DNA of 64,000 bases from Kiritimatiellota bacterium (GCA_013151865.1 JAADHN010000014.1:55460-119459), one strand, 5' to 3'. Positions 36,639 to 46,406 are shown, numbered from the stretch's first letter. Numbers and translations: made by a program. Notes: generated from the sequence alone by a model not told the origin.

Positions 36639-39600
36639 ATGTCGAATGCGCCACAACCCGCCGGTCGTGGAATGCCGCTCGAAGTCTTCCCGGCCTACCT
36701 TGCCCTGGTACAGGCTCGAACGCGCGCCTTGGAGCGCACCGGGGCCTGGGACGGGCGCGACTGCCTCCTCTTCCGTGAACTCCTCGATTCGGTCGCCCTG
36801 GCGGCCCGAGCGCGTTTCGGTGTGCCCGGCCGGCCGGCTTCGGGCCTCGATCTGCAATTGCTGATGATCGAAACCGTGAGCGAGAACTTGACCCTGCTCC
36901 AGGCTCTGCCCGCTTTTCAGGGCCTGTCGGAACGGGCCCTCCGGGACATCCTGGCCATGCTCGCCGGAAGGTTCTTCCTGGTCCGCCGGGACGTGGAACT
37001 CGTCCTCGACTGGATGGAGGCCGCATCAGGCGAGCGCTTGCCCGGACTGGCCCGACTCTACCGCCTGTTCCTGGAGCACGCCGAGCGGGCCGGCGTGCTC
37101 CTGCCCCAACACTGCGCCGATGCGGCATTGCGGCTCCTCCGTGATCCCGGCGCCCCGCTGCCCGCCGTTCTGCGGCCCGTGGAGGCGTCGCCCCCGGGAA
37201 GCCGGCAATTGATCTTCCGCGCCGTCCGCTGGCTCAATCCGATCCAGGTTCGCTTCGTCCGAGAACTCGCCGTTCGCCTCGGCCGGGGCCGAATCGTGGT
37301 CGAGCCGACCCTTCCCGCCGAGTACGGCGCCGCCGAACTCGTCGGCCGGCTCGAAGGGCTGTTGCGCGAAACGAACGGTCCGCCATTGAGCGGCTGGGTA
37401 CAGGACCTGGCCGACGCGGTGGAAACACGCGATGCCCAACTGGTCTTTTCCGCAGACCGGAACCTCGACTTCAATCGCAGCGTGGGCGTTTACGGCGAGG
37501 TGGAAGACTTGGCCCGACGTATCTGCTGGGAGATGGAACATCATCGCACCCGGCCCAGTCGCATCGCTTTGATCGTCCGCGACATGGGCGAGTATTCCGA
37601 TGCAGTGACCGATGTGTTCACCCGGTTCGGCATCCCGTTCTTTTTCCGCCGGGGCCGGCCAGCGGCGTCCGTCCCTTTGGTCAAGATCATCCTACTGCTC
37701 GCCGATCTCCGGGCGCGCCGACGACGGGATGCTTTCTGCGCACTGCTCGAATCCCCCTGGCCGAAATGGCCCGCCGACGTCACGTATCTGCGACCGCCTC
37801 ACCTGATCGCCGAAGACATTCGCAGGGCCGGAATCCCGCCTGTCCCGGAGAGCGCGGAGCGCCTTGCGTCCCGACTCAAACATCACTATGGGACTGCGGA
37901 CTTCGCAGCGGCCGGCATCGAGGCTGCCGGCGCCCTGGCCGTGAACGTGGGGGAATTGTGGGACCGACTGACAGCACCGGCGGCGAGCCGCCCCCTCGGG
38001 CAGCATGTCCGGGAGCTGAGAGACACGATCCGGTTTCTGGGCATCCCCGAGTTCGTGGCCACCCTCGGCCGGCCGACAATGGACCGCCCCCCGGGCGGGG
38101 GGCCGACCCGGGACGCCGTTGCCCTCTCTCGCACAGCCTGGGCGTTCTGCGACGAACTGCTCGCCGGCTTGGGCGCGGACCGGGCCTTCGCCCGCCGCAC
38201 CATGACCACCGAGGAATTCGCGCTGCTCCTGTCCGAATTGGTCGCGAACCAGACGCTCCCGGTACCGACCGCAGCGCCGGACGGCGTGTGGGTCATCAAC
38301 CCTTACGACGCCGCAGGACTCGAATTCGACCTGGTCATCATTGCCGGGCTCAATGCCGGACGTTTCCCCGCCCGGACCGAAGACCAGTGCCTGATCACCG
38401 AATCGGACCGCCGCGCGCTGCACGAGGCCGTCCCGAATCTGCCTGCCGTCGCCCTGCCCACGGCCGCCACCCAGCGGCGCATGGAAAGCATTCTCTTTCT
38501 CACCGCACTCGGCGCGGCCCGGAAACGTGCGGTCCTGTCGTGCCAAACCTGCGACACCGCCGGGAACGACCTGTTGCCGTCCCTTTTTTTCAACCTGCTG
38601 TGGGAACTGGCCGGCTGGGCCGGCCCCGAGCGCTGCGAAGCGGACTTGGAAGTTTCCGAGTACAATCGCTGGCGCCTGCAGCAGCCCGGGGCCGAATTCC
38701 TCAGCCGCCACCTCGAGGCCCAGCGGAACTGCCCGGCCCCCTATCGGCGGACCCCGTTCCCGGGCGAGTCGTTTCTGGCAACGATCCCACTGGCGCTCTG
38801 TCGGGCCGACGACGAGGCCCGCCAGCGCTTGGCCAGTCCCCGCTGCTCCGCCGAGGAACAGGACCGGTTCTTCCGCTGCGCGCTCCGAACAGCGCCGTCC
38901 GATGCAGTTCGAACGGCTACGACTGCGGCTAAAGACGGGATCGAACTCGAGGCGATGCGGACCGCATTCTTCACCCGAAACTTGACGGCGGCAACCCAGG
39001 CCGCGATTGCCGCTCAGAGGGCAGCGGAGCGGGTGGGGCGATTCAACGGCGTGGTTCCGGAGGCCGAATGGCGACGTGTGGCACGACTCAACGAACCACC
39101 GGACCTTTCGCCGTCGGCGCTCGAAACCCTGGCCCGCTGCCCGTTTCGGTACCTGGTGGAGAGCATTCTGAGGGCCGAAGTCGTCGAGCCCGCCGACGTG
39201 GAACCGGATCCGCGCGACACGGGAAGGGCCGTGCACTTGGCCATGTATCGGTTCCTGAGCATCCTGCGGGGTTCGCCCGAAGCTCTCCACTGGGCCGGCA
39301 ACCGCCTCACGGACTTCGAACGATACGGCTCTCTCCTCGCACCCGCAACGGTATGGCGAGACGGCGAGGATTGGCGTTTGATCGATGCCGCCGAGTCCGT
39401 CCGAAATCTCCCCCAGACGGCTCGAAGCATCCCCGTCTTCACCTGGAAAAAACACCCGGGAGCGGCCGAAGAATACCGCGCCTTGGCCACTGCGGTGTTC
39501 GATGCGCTCTGCAACGAATTTCGCGATACTTGGAATTTCGGCGACCGTCGGCTCGAGGAACTTCGAAGGCGGTTGGTGCGCAAATGGCTCGCGAACTATG

Positions 39601-40286
39601 TGGACAACGAACTCGCCCCGCCGACGCCCGGCAAGCCCCCGGTCCCCTGGCTGCGCCAAGACCGGATCAGTGCCCCGGCGCTCTTCGAGTTCGCGTTCAG
39701 CGATTCTTCCCGGAAGGCCCTCGCGCCGAGCCTGCCCTTGCACGAGACGGGACGGCCCGGCGCCGGCCCTTTCGTGAAGGTCCACGGCAAGATCGACCGG
39801 GTGGACCTGCTGTTCGATGCAGGCACGCGCCGGCTCGCCGCAATCCGCGTCATCGACTACAAAAGCCTCTCCCGCGCCGGAACCACGCGAAAGACGCTCG
39901 AAGCCCGCGTCGCAAGCAATGAGGAATGCCAGCTCCCGGTCTACGGCCTGGCGGCGCTCAATTACCTGTTCCCCGAAATCCCTGCAGAAGCAAATGCCTT
40001 CTGGCACAACCGCACGTTCGTGCAGTATTACGGGTATGGCGCCGCCCGGGAACGGGTCCGGAAAACGGCCGCACGCAATTACCTGTTGCTGAGTGGAACC
40101 ATGGACGATGCGACGGGGGCACGCCTCCCGTTGCTGGAAGCTTTTATCGCGCGTTTGGTCCAAAACGTGGAACGCCTCCGGCGCGGGGATTTGGCAGTCG
40201 AACCGCTTTCGTGCGAATTCTGCCCCTATGCCGGTGTCTGCCGCGTCCAGGTCCGACGGCCCGCGCTCGGCAATTCGGACGCCTGA
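36639..40286 (+). CDS. AddB-like PD-(D/E)XK nuclease with Fe-S cluster
   Basis: This 1215-residue protein resembles the AddB/RexB subunit of bacterial recombination nucleases. The N-terminal two-thirds are helicase-like without a Walker A motif (GVYGEVEDLARRICWEM, IALIVRDMGEYSD, LVIIAGLNAGRFPAR). The C-terminal nuclease has VHGKIDRVDLLF and IRVIDYKSLS, the D...D-x-K active site. The Fe-S cluster cysteines are one in LARCPFRYLVES and three in CEFCPYAGVC, with the C-x2-C-x5-C spacing of AddB. It would process double-strand breaks with an AddA helicase-nuclease, but none lies next to it. ATG 36639 follows GAGG; ATG 36672 is possible. Confidence 0.88.
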   Translation: MSNAPQPAGRGMPLEVFPAYLALVQARTRALERTGAWDGRDCLLFRELLDSVALAARARFGVPGRPASGLDLQLLMIETVSENLTLLQALPAFQGLSERALRDILAMLAGRFFLVRRDVELVLDWMEAASGERLPGLARLYRLFLEHAERAGVLLPQHCADAALRLLRDPGAPLPAVLRPVEASPPGSRQLIFRAVRWLNPIQVRFVRELAVRLGRGRIVVEPTLPAEYGAAELVGRLEGLLRETNGPPLSGWVQDLADAVETRDAQLVFSADRNLDFNRSVGVYGEVEDLARRICWEMEHHRTRPSRIALIVRDMGEYSDAVTDVFTRFGIPFFFRRGRPAASVPLVKIILLLADLRARRRRDAFCALLESPWPKWPADVTYLRPPHLIAEDIRRAGIPPVPESAERLASRLKHHYGTADFAAAGIEAAGALAVNVGELWDRLTAPAASRPLGQHVRELRDTIRFLGIPEFVATLGRPTMDRPPGGGPTRDAVALSRTAWAFCDELLAGLGADRAFARRTMTTEEFALLLSELVANQTLPVPTAAPDGVWVINPYDAAGLEFDLVIIAGLNAGRFPARTEDQCLITESDRRALHEAVPNLPAVALPTAATQRRMESILFLTALGAARKRAVLSCQTCDTAGNDLLPSLFFNLLWELAGWAGPERCEADLEVSEYNRWRLQQPGAEFLSRHLEAQRNCPAPYRRTPFPGESFLATIPLALCRADDEARQRLASPRCSAEEQDRFFRCALRTAPSDAVRTATTAAKDGIELEAMRTAFFTRNLTAATQAAIAAQRAAERVGRFNGVVPEAEWRRVARLNEPPDLSPSALETLARCPFRYLVESILRAEVVEPADVEPDPRDTGRAVHLAMYRFLSILRGSPEALHWAGNRLTDFERYGSLLAPATVWRDGEDWRLIDAAESVRNLPQTARSIPVFTWKKHPGAAEEYRALATAVFDALCNEFRDTWNFGDRRLEELRRRLVRKWLANYVDNELAPPTPGKPPVPWLRQDRISAPALFEFAFSDSSRKALAPSLPLHETGRPGAGPFVKVHGKIDRVDLLFDAGTRRLAAIRVIDYKSLSRAGTTRKTLEARVASNEECQLPVYGLAALNYLFPEIPAEANAFWHNRTFVQYYGYGAARERVRKTAARNYLLLSGTMDDATGARLPLLEAFIARLVQNVERLRRGDLAVEPLSCEFCPYAGVCRVQVRRPALGNSDA

Positions 40287-40495
40287 CAGCGGTGGGACCG
40301 CCGTCCGGGGAGCGGGCCACTCCAGAACAGGCCCTCGCACCTCGTGCTCGCCTTCGGCCCCGTCCCCCCCGTGGCCGCTCGGCCGGGCAAACCGGGTAAC
40401 CGGAACCTGCCTTGTCTCCGAAGGGCGTTTGTGTCTTTGTTGCAACACCAACGCGCCGAAGACACAGTCAGTCGACCCGGGCCACGCCGGGGGCT

Positions 40496-41605
40496 TCACC
40501 GACCGCCTGCCCCGTCCCCCTCCCCCGAGTCCGCTGCGTCCGCACCGCACTCGTCGGCTTGATGCGCCGCGCCTCGGATCGCCGGCCAGCGCTCCTGCAA
40601 TTGCCGCAACGGCGCCGCGATGGGACCAAAACAAAAATCGAGCCGCTCGTCCGCCGGTACTTTGGCCATTCCTTCCGCCCGAACGGAGAGCCAACGTGCC
40701 GCCAAGGCCAAAGGAACCGCCTCCCACTCTTCCGGTCCCAACGGTGCGGTCTCCTCATAACATTTCAGCCAGAGGGCGCATCTTTCGGGATCGAGTTCGA
40801 CCGGCTCGGTCAGCGACCGGATATCGCCGGGCCGCAACGGGCTTCGCCGACGCCCGGCAACGAAAAACAGGCCGTCGGCCACATCCCGCACGCGCGGACC
40901 CCGGCAGGCCCAGTCCAAGTCGAAGATGCCGCACACTTCACCGTTCGGGCCAAAGAGCAAGTTGGCCAAAGTGTAATCGCCATGCTGGACAACCCGCGGC
41001 AGGCGACCCCAGACCGTGTCGTCGAATTCCTCGCGTAATCGCCGCAGCCAGGCGAACGTCGCTGCAACGGCGCTTTCGAATCGAACCGCACCCGGGCGGG
41101 CCGCCAGTTTCTCGTAGACCCGGGTCAACAGAATGGGATCTTCGAGACGCGGACTGGTTTCCGGAACGCCCAGGGTCGAGTACTGGGCCGGCGGCGGAAG
41201 GTCGCTGCCGCCGACAAACTCCCGGGTGGCAGCGTGAAACCGGGCCAGGGACCGGGCCGCTGCCGCAATCTCGGGAGCGCCCGCGCCCGACAGCGACCGA
41301 CCCTCGATGAACGGATAAACCTCGCAGGCTCGTCCCTCGATTCGAATAAACGACCGACCGTCGCGCCGCCGCAAGGGCACGACGGTTGGGATCCCATGGT
41401 CGAGCAGATGGCGACGCAACGCATGATCGAAGGCAATAAGCCGGTCCGACGACGTGCGCACCCCGCGGAGACGCAACAACCACTTGCCCCGGGACGTGAC
41501 CACTTTCCAGGTTTTTCCGGCCGTCCCGCCATGGCGACGCCATCGGTGCACGGGCCCCAATTCGAAGGCAACCGCGCAAATCTGTATGATGTCTGCCTCG
41601 TTCAT
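40496..41605 (-). CDS. Aminoglycoside-phosphotransferase-fold kinase (APH/homoserine kinase II-like)
   Basis: This 369-residue protein has the APH catalytic loop VVQHGDYTLANLLF (HGD...N) and the metal-binding ICGIFDLDWA-like block GIFDLDWACRGPRV. The N-lobe carries GGTAGKTWKVVTSRGKWLLRLRG, with the conserved Lys/Arg on the beta-strand. Members phosphorylate aminoglycosides, homoserine, choline or unknown small molecules; the substrate here is unknown. The C-terminal tail is acidic and disordered (ADECGADAADSGEGDGAGG). ATG 41605 is chosen because the fold starts there; the Shine-Dalgarno is weak. It diverges from pheA and converges with the AddB-like gene. Confidence 0.85.
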   Translation of the reverse strand: MNEADIIQICAVAFELGPVHRWRRHGGTAGKTWKVVTSRGKWLLRLRGVRTSSDRLIAFDHALRRHLLDHGIPTVVPLRRRDGRSFIRIEGRACEVYPFIEGRSLSGAGAPEIAAAARSLARFHAATREFVGGSDLPPPAQYSTLGVPETSPRLEDPILLTRVYEKLAARPGAVRFESAVAATFAWLRRLREEFDDTVWGRLPRVVQHGDYTLANLLFGPNGEVCGIFDLDWACRGPRVRDVADGLFFVAGRRRSPLRPGDIRSLTEPVELDPERCALWLKCYEETAPLGPEEWEAVPLALAARWLSVRAEGMAKVPADERLDFCFGPIAAPLRQLQERWPAIRGAAHQADECGADAADSGEGDGAGGR

Positions 41606-41801
41606 TGCACTTTTCCAGCCGTCACCGCCCGATGTCGCACTGGAAACTGTATGCCGGCAACGGCAAAGCGAAAGCCGGGCGTCCGTGCAAAGAGGCGGTA
41701 TATTGCCGTCTCCACCATCCCGTGGACGCAATCGGCAGTCTCGCGGCGAGGCCCCGGGCCAACTTCGCAGCCGAGCCGGGAACGAAACACAGGTCAGCGC
41801 C

Positions 41802-42893
41802 ATGGACCTCGACGAACTCCGTCACGAAATCGACCGCATCGACGCGGAAATCGTTCGCGCTTTGAACGAACGCTACGCCGTAGTCCAGCGCATTGCGGAA
41901 TGGAAGCGCCGAGCCGGTCAGGAGGTCTTTCGCCCCGAGCGCGAGGCGTCGGTCCTGCGTCGGCTCGAGTCCCTGAACAGCGGCCCCATGTCGAACAGGA
42001 CCCTGCAGGCCATTTACCGCGAAGTCCTGTCCGGCGCACGCACCCTGGAACAACCTTTGCGGATCGCTTTCCTCGGGCCGGTGGCGACCTTCACCCACCA
42101 AGCGGCCCTGGCGCGTTTCGGCAGCAGTGTGGAGTACTTGCCTCAGCCGGCCGTGGCGGACGTCTTCGAGGCGGTCGAACGCGAACAAGTACCTTACGGC
42201 GTGGTCCCGGTCGAGAATTCGACCGAAGGCGCGGTAACGCATACGCTCGATATGCTGGTCGACACAAGCGTGACCATCTGCGCCGAGATCAACATGGCCA
42301 TCCATCACAACCTGTTGAGCCGGAGTTCACAGGAGGAAATCGAAGTACTCTACAGCCACCCGCAGGTGTTCGGACAGTGCCGGCGGTGGCTGCACCGGAA
42401 CTTGCCGAGTGTTCGGTTGGTCGAGGTGTCCAGCACCTCCCAGGCGTGTGCGCGCAGCGTGAAGGAACCGCGGTCCGGCGCCATCGCCAGTCTCTTGGCC
42501 GCGGAAGAGTACGGGCTGCCGATCCGCGAGGCGCGAATCGAAGATTTCTCCGACAACATCACCCGTTTCCTGGTGGTCGGCAAGGACCGGCCCGGACCGT
42601 CCGGAGACGATAAAACATCGGTGCTCTTCGTCATCCGCGACCGGGTCGGCGCTTTGTACGACAGCCTGTCCGCATTTCGCGCCCACGGCATCAACATGAG
42701 TTTTATCGAAAGCCGGCCGTCCCGGAGACGACGGTGGGAGTACTATTTCTTTGTGGACTTCCTCGGACATGTCTCGGACGAATCGGTCCGGCAGGCACTC
42801 GATGAACTGGGGGAACACTGCCAGTTCGTCAAAGTCCTCGGCAGCTACCCGAGAGCTGCCGACGCCGCGCCGCGGACGCCTGCCGCCGAATGA
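41802..42893 (+). CDS. pheA: Chorismate mutase-prephenate dehydratase (P-protein)
   Basis: This 363-residue fusion converts chorismate through prephenate to phenylpyruvate. Residues 1-85 are an AroQ chorismate mutase (LDELRHEIDRIDAEIVRALN, VQRIAEWKR). The dehydratase follows with RIAFLGPVATFTHQAA, VVPVENSTEGAVTHTLD and the catalytic-site DNITRFLVV (TRF). The C-terminal ACT domain (GALYDSLSAFRAHGINMSFI, ESRPSRR) binds phenylalanine for feedback inhibition. All three parts are intact. ATG 41802 follows AGGT. The aminotransferase gene starts 45 bases later, probably in one unit. Confidence 0.95.
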   Translation: MDLDELRHEIDRIDAEIVRALNERYAVVQRIAEWKRRAGQEVFRPEREASVLRRLESLNSGPMSNRTLQAIYREVLSGARTLEQPLRIAFLGPVATFTHQAALARFGSSVEYLPQPAVADVFEAVEREQVPYGVVPVENSTEGAVTHTLDMLVDTSVTICAEINMAIHHNLLSRSSQEEIEVLYSHPQVFGQCRRWLHRNLPSVRLVEVSSTSQACARSVKEPRSGAIASLLAAEEYGLPIREARIEDFSDNITRFLVVGKDRPGPSGDDKTSVLFVIRDRVGALYDSLSAFRAHGINMSFIESRPSRRRRWEYYFFVDFLGHVSDESVRQALDELGEHCQFVKVLGSYPRAADAAPRTPAAE

Positions 42894-42938
42894 GGCGCGG
42901 CCGCAGCGTCGCGTCGCAAGGAGCCGAGCCAACGCAGG

Positions 42939-44051
42939 ATGATTGCCGAGCCCATGAAAACCGCCAAATGGTTGAATCCGGCGGTCGCCGACCTTCGACC
43001 GTACGAGCCGGGTCGCCCCATCGAGGAGGTGGCGCGCCAGTACGGACTCGATCCGGCGTCCGTCTGCAAACTGGCATCGAACGAGAACCCGTTGGGCACT
43101 TCCCCAAAGGCCCGCAGACGGCTGCTCCAGGTGTTGGACGACACATATCGATACCCCGACGGCGGGGCGTATTACTTGCGGCGAAAGCTCGCCGGCTTGC
43201 TCGATGCGGCGCCCGAACAACTGATTTTCGGAAACGGTTCGAACGAGATCCTCGAGTTCGTCGGTCACTGCTTCCTGGGCCCGGGCCGCTCACTCGTGGC
43301 TTCGGCCCACGCCTTCGTAATCTACAAATTGATCGGACAAATGTTCGGGGCCGATGTCATCGAAGTCCCAACCCGCGGACTCGGCCATGATCTGACCGCC
43401 ATGCGGAACGCGGTCCGCTCCGATACGGCCGTGGTCTTCGTCTGCAACCCGAACAACCCCACGGGCACACTGCTTCGCGAGGACGAGGTCCGTTTGTTCA
43501 TGGACGATTTGCCGGACGATGTGCTCGTGGTGTTCGATGAGGCGTACTACGAACTGTGTCTGGACCAAATGCCGGACACGCTCCGGTATGTCCGGGCCGG
43601 GCGGAGCTGTCTGGTGCTGCGCACATTCTCGAAAGCTTATGGTTTGGCCGGCCTGCGGATCGGGTACGGAGTGGGCCCGACGGAAATCGTCGCCGCTCTC
43701 GAGAAGCCGCGGCAGCCGTTCAATACCAACCGCCTGGCCCAGGAAGCCGCCATGGCGGCATTGGACGATGAAGAATTCGTGCGCGCCACCCGGGACGTCA
43801 TTCGCAAGGGCCGCGACGATCTCGAACGCGCCTGCCGGGCGATGGGACTCGAATTCGAACGCACATACACCAATTTCATGCTGATCCGCGTGGGTGACGG
43901 CGCCGCCGTGACCGAGCGCCTCACGCGCCGCGGCGTGATCGTACGCCCCATGGCGGGCTACGGACTGCCCGAATACATCCGGGTCAGTTTCGGACGGCCG
44001 GATGAGAACGAGAAACTGATTCAGGCTCTCCGCCAAGTGCTGGGGCGTTGA
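42939..44051 (+). CDS. HisC-like aminotransferase (histidinol-phosphate or aromatic)
   Basis: This 370-residue fold-type I PLP enzyme has LASNENPLGTSP at the start, VFVCNPNNPTGTLL, VVFDEAYYEL (the Asp binding the PLP nitrogen), TFSKAYGLAGLRIGYG with the Schiff-base lysine, and YIRVSFGRPDEN with the carboxylate-binding Arg. The architecture is that of HisC. Coming right after pheA, it probably aminates phenylpyruvate to phenylalanine, and may also act in histidine synthesis. The start is uncertain: ATG 42939 has only GCAGG directly before it, and ATG 42954 is an alternative. It is followed by a 292-base gap before tyrS. Confidence 0.93.
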   Translation: MIAEPMKTAKWLNPAVADLRPYEPGRPIEEVARQYGLDPASVCKLASNENPLGTSPKARRRLLQVLDDTYRYPDGGAYYLRRKLAGLLDAAPEQLIFGNGSNEILEFVGHCFLGPGRSLVASAHAFVIYKLIGQMFGADVIEVPTRGLGHDLTAMRNAVRSDTAVVFVCNPNNPTGTLLREDEVRLFMDDLPDDVLVVFDEAYYELCLDQMPDTLRYVRAGRSCLVLRTFSKAYGLAGLRIGYGVGPTEIVAALEKPRQPFNTNRLAQEAAMAALDDEEFVRATRDVIRKGRDDLERACRAMGLEFERTYTNFMLIRVGDGAAVTERLTRRGVIVRPMAGYGLPEYIRVSFGRPDENEKLIQALRQVLGR

Positions 44052-44081
44052 GATTCGGACGCCTGTCGCGCCGCGAAAAAG

Positions 44082-44096
44082 AACCGGTGACCGGTT
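44082..44096. terminator. Weak hairpin after the hisC-like gene
   Basis: AACCGG-TGA-CCGGTT is a perfect 6-bp stem followed by TTA. The short T run makes it a weak terminator candidate, 30 bases after the stop. Confidence 0.35.
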
Positions 44097-44293
44097 TTAT
44101 GCACAACACCGCTCTCGGGCACGGAGGCACTCGGCTCGTACAAGGGCAGGTCTTGGGGATCGCGGACCGCCGCCGGCGCCTGGGGCGCAACACCCGCGGG
44201 CAGCCCCCCCAGCGAACCGGGCACGAGTTTCCGCCAAGATCGGCAGCCTAACTTGAAAAACCCATGAGCCGCCTGCTGCGACGAAGGTTATAA

Positions 44294-44323
44294 CTGCCTC
44301 AGGGTGAGCAGGTTTCTTTTTTT
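44294..44323 (+). terminator. Terminator-like hairpin and T tract just before tyrS
   Basis: CTG(C)CTCA-GGG-TGAGCAG makes a 7-bp stem with one bulged base, followed by GTTTC and seven T (to 44323). It ends only 20 bases before ATG 44344, so it lies in the leader of tyrS. It may end upstream transcription, or act as an attenuator. A TATAAC box at 44289-44294 has no matching -35. Confidence 0.5.
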
Positions 44324-44343
44324 GAAGGGATAACAAGCGACAG

Positions 44344-45624
44344 ATGAATGCGTTCGATATTCTGGAAGAGCGCGGTTTCTTTTACCAGATCACCGCCCCG
44401 GAGGCACTGCGCGAGCGCCTGGACCGCGAAAAGCTGACGTTCTATGTGGGGTTCGACCCGACAGCGGACAGCCTGCATGTCGGACATCTGCTGCCGGTAA
44501 TGGCCATGCGCCTGCTCCAGCAATGCGGGCACCGAGCCATTGCGGTCGTGGGCGGCGGCACGGCCATGGTCGGAGACCCTTCGGGCAAGACCGAGGCCCG
44601 GCCCATCCTAAGCCGGGAGGAGATCGCACGGAACTCGGCGGCCATCAAGCAACAGCTCTCCCGCTTTCTGGATTTCAGCGACGACAGGGCGTTGTTGCTG
44701 GACAACGCCGACTGGCTGGCCCCTCTCCGGTACGTGGACTTCCTCCGAGACGTGGGACGACATTTCAGCGTCAATCGAATGTTGGCGGCGGAATCCGTCA
44801 AGCTGCGCCTCGAAACGGGGCTGTCGTTTCTCGAATTCAATTACATGTTGTTACAATCCTATGATTTCTATGTCTTGTGCCGAGACCGCGACTGCTTGCT
44901 GCAACTCGGCGGCCAGGACCAATGGGGCAACATCGTGGCCGGAGTGGACTTGGTGCGGCGGATGCTCGGCCGCGAGGCCTACGGCGCCACTTTCCCGCTA
45001 CTGCTCAAGAGCGACGGAGAAAAGTTCGGCAAGACGGCCGCCGGTGCGGTCTGGCTGGATCGGGAACGCACGTCGCCGTTCGACTATTACCAGTTCTGGC
45101 GCAATGCGGAAGACACCCAGGTCGGACGGCTCCTGGCCTTTTTTACGCCATTGCCGATGGATGAGGTCCGCCGACTCGGTCGCCTCGAACCGCCGACGAT
45201 CAACCGGGCCAAGGAAATCCTGGCCTTCGAGGCCACACGCTTGGCCCATGGAGAAGAAGAAGCGAGCCGGGCTTACCTGGCGGCCGGGCGACAGTTCGGT
45301 TTCGCGGACCCGGATAACCGGGTGCCGACCGCCAGCAGAATCAAGGATATCGGGACCGGGGGCGCCGGGGACGCGGACCTGCCGACCATTACGGTCGGGC
45401 GTGACGAACTGGACAGGGGACTTTGGATCGTGGAACTGTTCGTGCGGGCCGGACTCGCCAAATCGAACGGCGAAGCTCGGCGCCTGATCCGCGGCGGCGG
45501 CGCCTATCTGAACAACGAACGCATCAACGACGATCGGCGTCAGGTCGGTCCGGACGATTTCTCCGACGATGAGATCCAGGTACGCGCCGGCAAGAAAAAC
45601 GTGCGCCGGGTATTGGTCGACTGA
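44344..45624 (+). CDS. tyrS: Tyrosyl-tRNA synthetase
   Basis: This 426-residue class Ic synthetase charges tRNA-Tyr. The HIGH motif appears as HVGH (SLHVGHLLPVMAM), the KMSKS loop as KFGKT, and tyrosine contacts are in TFYVGFDPTADS and LLQSYDFYVL, with GGQDQWGNI. The C-terminal S4 domain covers about 360-426 (LFVRAGLAKSNGEARRLIRG, INDDRRQV). Length is typical of the TyrRS-1 type. GAAGGGATAAC precedes ATG 44344 at a rather long spacing. It has its own leader with a terminator-like structure and a terminator behind it. Confidence 0.96.
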   Translation: MNAFDILEERGFFYQITAPEALRERLDREKLTFYVGFDPTADSLHVGHLLPVMAMRLLQQCGHRAIAVVGGGTAMVGDPSGKTEARPILSREEIARNSAAIKQQLSRFLDFSDDRALLLDNADWLAPLRYVDFLRDVGRHFSVNRMLAAESVKLRLETGLSFLEFNYMLLQSYDFYVLCRDRDCLLQLGGQDQWGNIVAGVDLVRRMLGREAYGATFPLLLKSDGEKFGKTAAGAVWLDRERTSPFDYYQFWRNAEDTQVGRLLAFFTPLPMDEVRRLGRLEPPTINRAKEILAFEATRLAHGEEEASRAYLAAGRQFGFADPDNRVPTASRIKDIGTGGAGDADLPTITVGRDELDRGLWIVELFVRAGLAKSNGEARRLIRGGGAYLNNERINDDRRQVGPDDFSDDEIQVRAGKKNVRRVLVD

Positions 45625-45626
45625 GA

Positions 45627-45650
45627 CGCATCCGGGTGCGGCCGTTTTTT
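45627..45650 (+). terminator. Probable intrinsic terminator of tyrS
   Basis: Two bases after the stop codon CGCAT-CCGG-GTGCG folds (one G-U), followed by GCCG and six T (45645-45650). Confidence 0.55.
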
Positions 45651-45837
45651 GCGGGCCAGGTTCTGTCGTTCTTCCGGCTCGAGCGCTGCCCATGTCGCGG
45701 CAGGCGGCTCCGGAGACGGCAGAAGCGCCCGGCTCCGCCTTGACAAGCGGGCCGGCGGCGGTCATTTTTCCGTCGGCACGCGCAGGGGCTGTTCCGCCGA
45801 CTGCGGACGCACCGTTGGGGCGGTTTGAAAAGGCGAT

Positions 45838-46275
45838 ATGCCCGGGCGAGATGCCGAGGTCGGTGCGCCCTTTCAAGAACGAGGTGGGACGGCCGTGGTG
45901 CGAACGTCGCAGGAACCGCAGATCAGCCGGCAGAGTGCACTTGGGGCCGTGCCGATCCATTTGCCTGTCGTATGCACCGAACCCCGGGAAGACGGCGGTC
46001 TCAAGGTCACCGTCCGATTCGACCGGCCCCGGTGGCACCGCTGGCTGGGGGTGACCGGCGCCGTCGAGCGGACGTTCGGCTTGGATCCATTTGGGCGCGA
46101 GGTGTACGATGCGTGCGACGGTGAACGGTCCGTGCGAGAAATTGCCCGCCGCTTCGCCGAGGCGCACCACCTCAGCCGACCGGAAGCGGAAATCGCGGTC
46201 ACGCGCTTTCTCAAGACACTGATGGCCAAGAGCTTGGTCGCCATGGCCGTGCCGAAGGAAAATGAACCGACCTGA
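45838..46275 (+). CDS. PqqD-like protein (RiPP-recognition-element fold)
   Basis: This 145-residue protein carries a PqqD-like winged-helix domain in its C-terminal 75 residues: TFGLDPFGREVYDACDGERS, then VREIARRFAEAHHL, and EAEIAVTRFLKTLMAKSLV. The pattern D..G..V....DG..(T/S)V.EIA......L...E....V..FL..L...L is that of PqqD, which binds precursor peptides for radical-SAM modification. No radical SAM enzyme or obvious precursor lies nearby. The N-terminal about 50 residues are poorly conserved. The start at ATG 45838 has only AAGGCG before it; GTG near 45895 would give a shorter protein. It lies 131 bases ahead of the permease and ATPase genes, so a shared role at the membrane is suggested. 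Confidence 0.75.
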   Translation: MPGRDAEVGAPFQERGGTAVVRTSQEPQISRQSALGAVPIHLPVVCTEPREDGGLKVTVRFDRPRWHRWLGVTGAVERTFGLDPFGREVYDACDGERSVREIARRFAEAHHLSRPEAEIAVTRFLKTLMAKSLVAMAVPKENEPT

Positions 46276-46406
46276 AGGCCTCCCGACCCCAAGCGACTCG
46301 GACAGGACGCTGCGCGTGATCCGCTGTTCCCCCGGGGACGGGCCCCGGCCGAGAGAGAGAAACGGACAACACCCTTCGGGGTAATGATTCGCAGATTCGA
46401 TTCCCC

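Noticed and set aside
44297..44310. CAGGGTGAGC as a T-box motif before tyrS
   Set aside because: The conserved GG-ACCGCG continuation and an antiterminator partner are absent.
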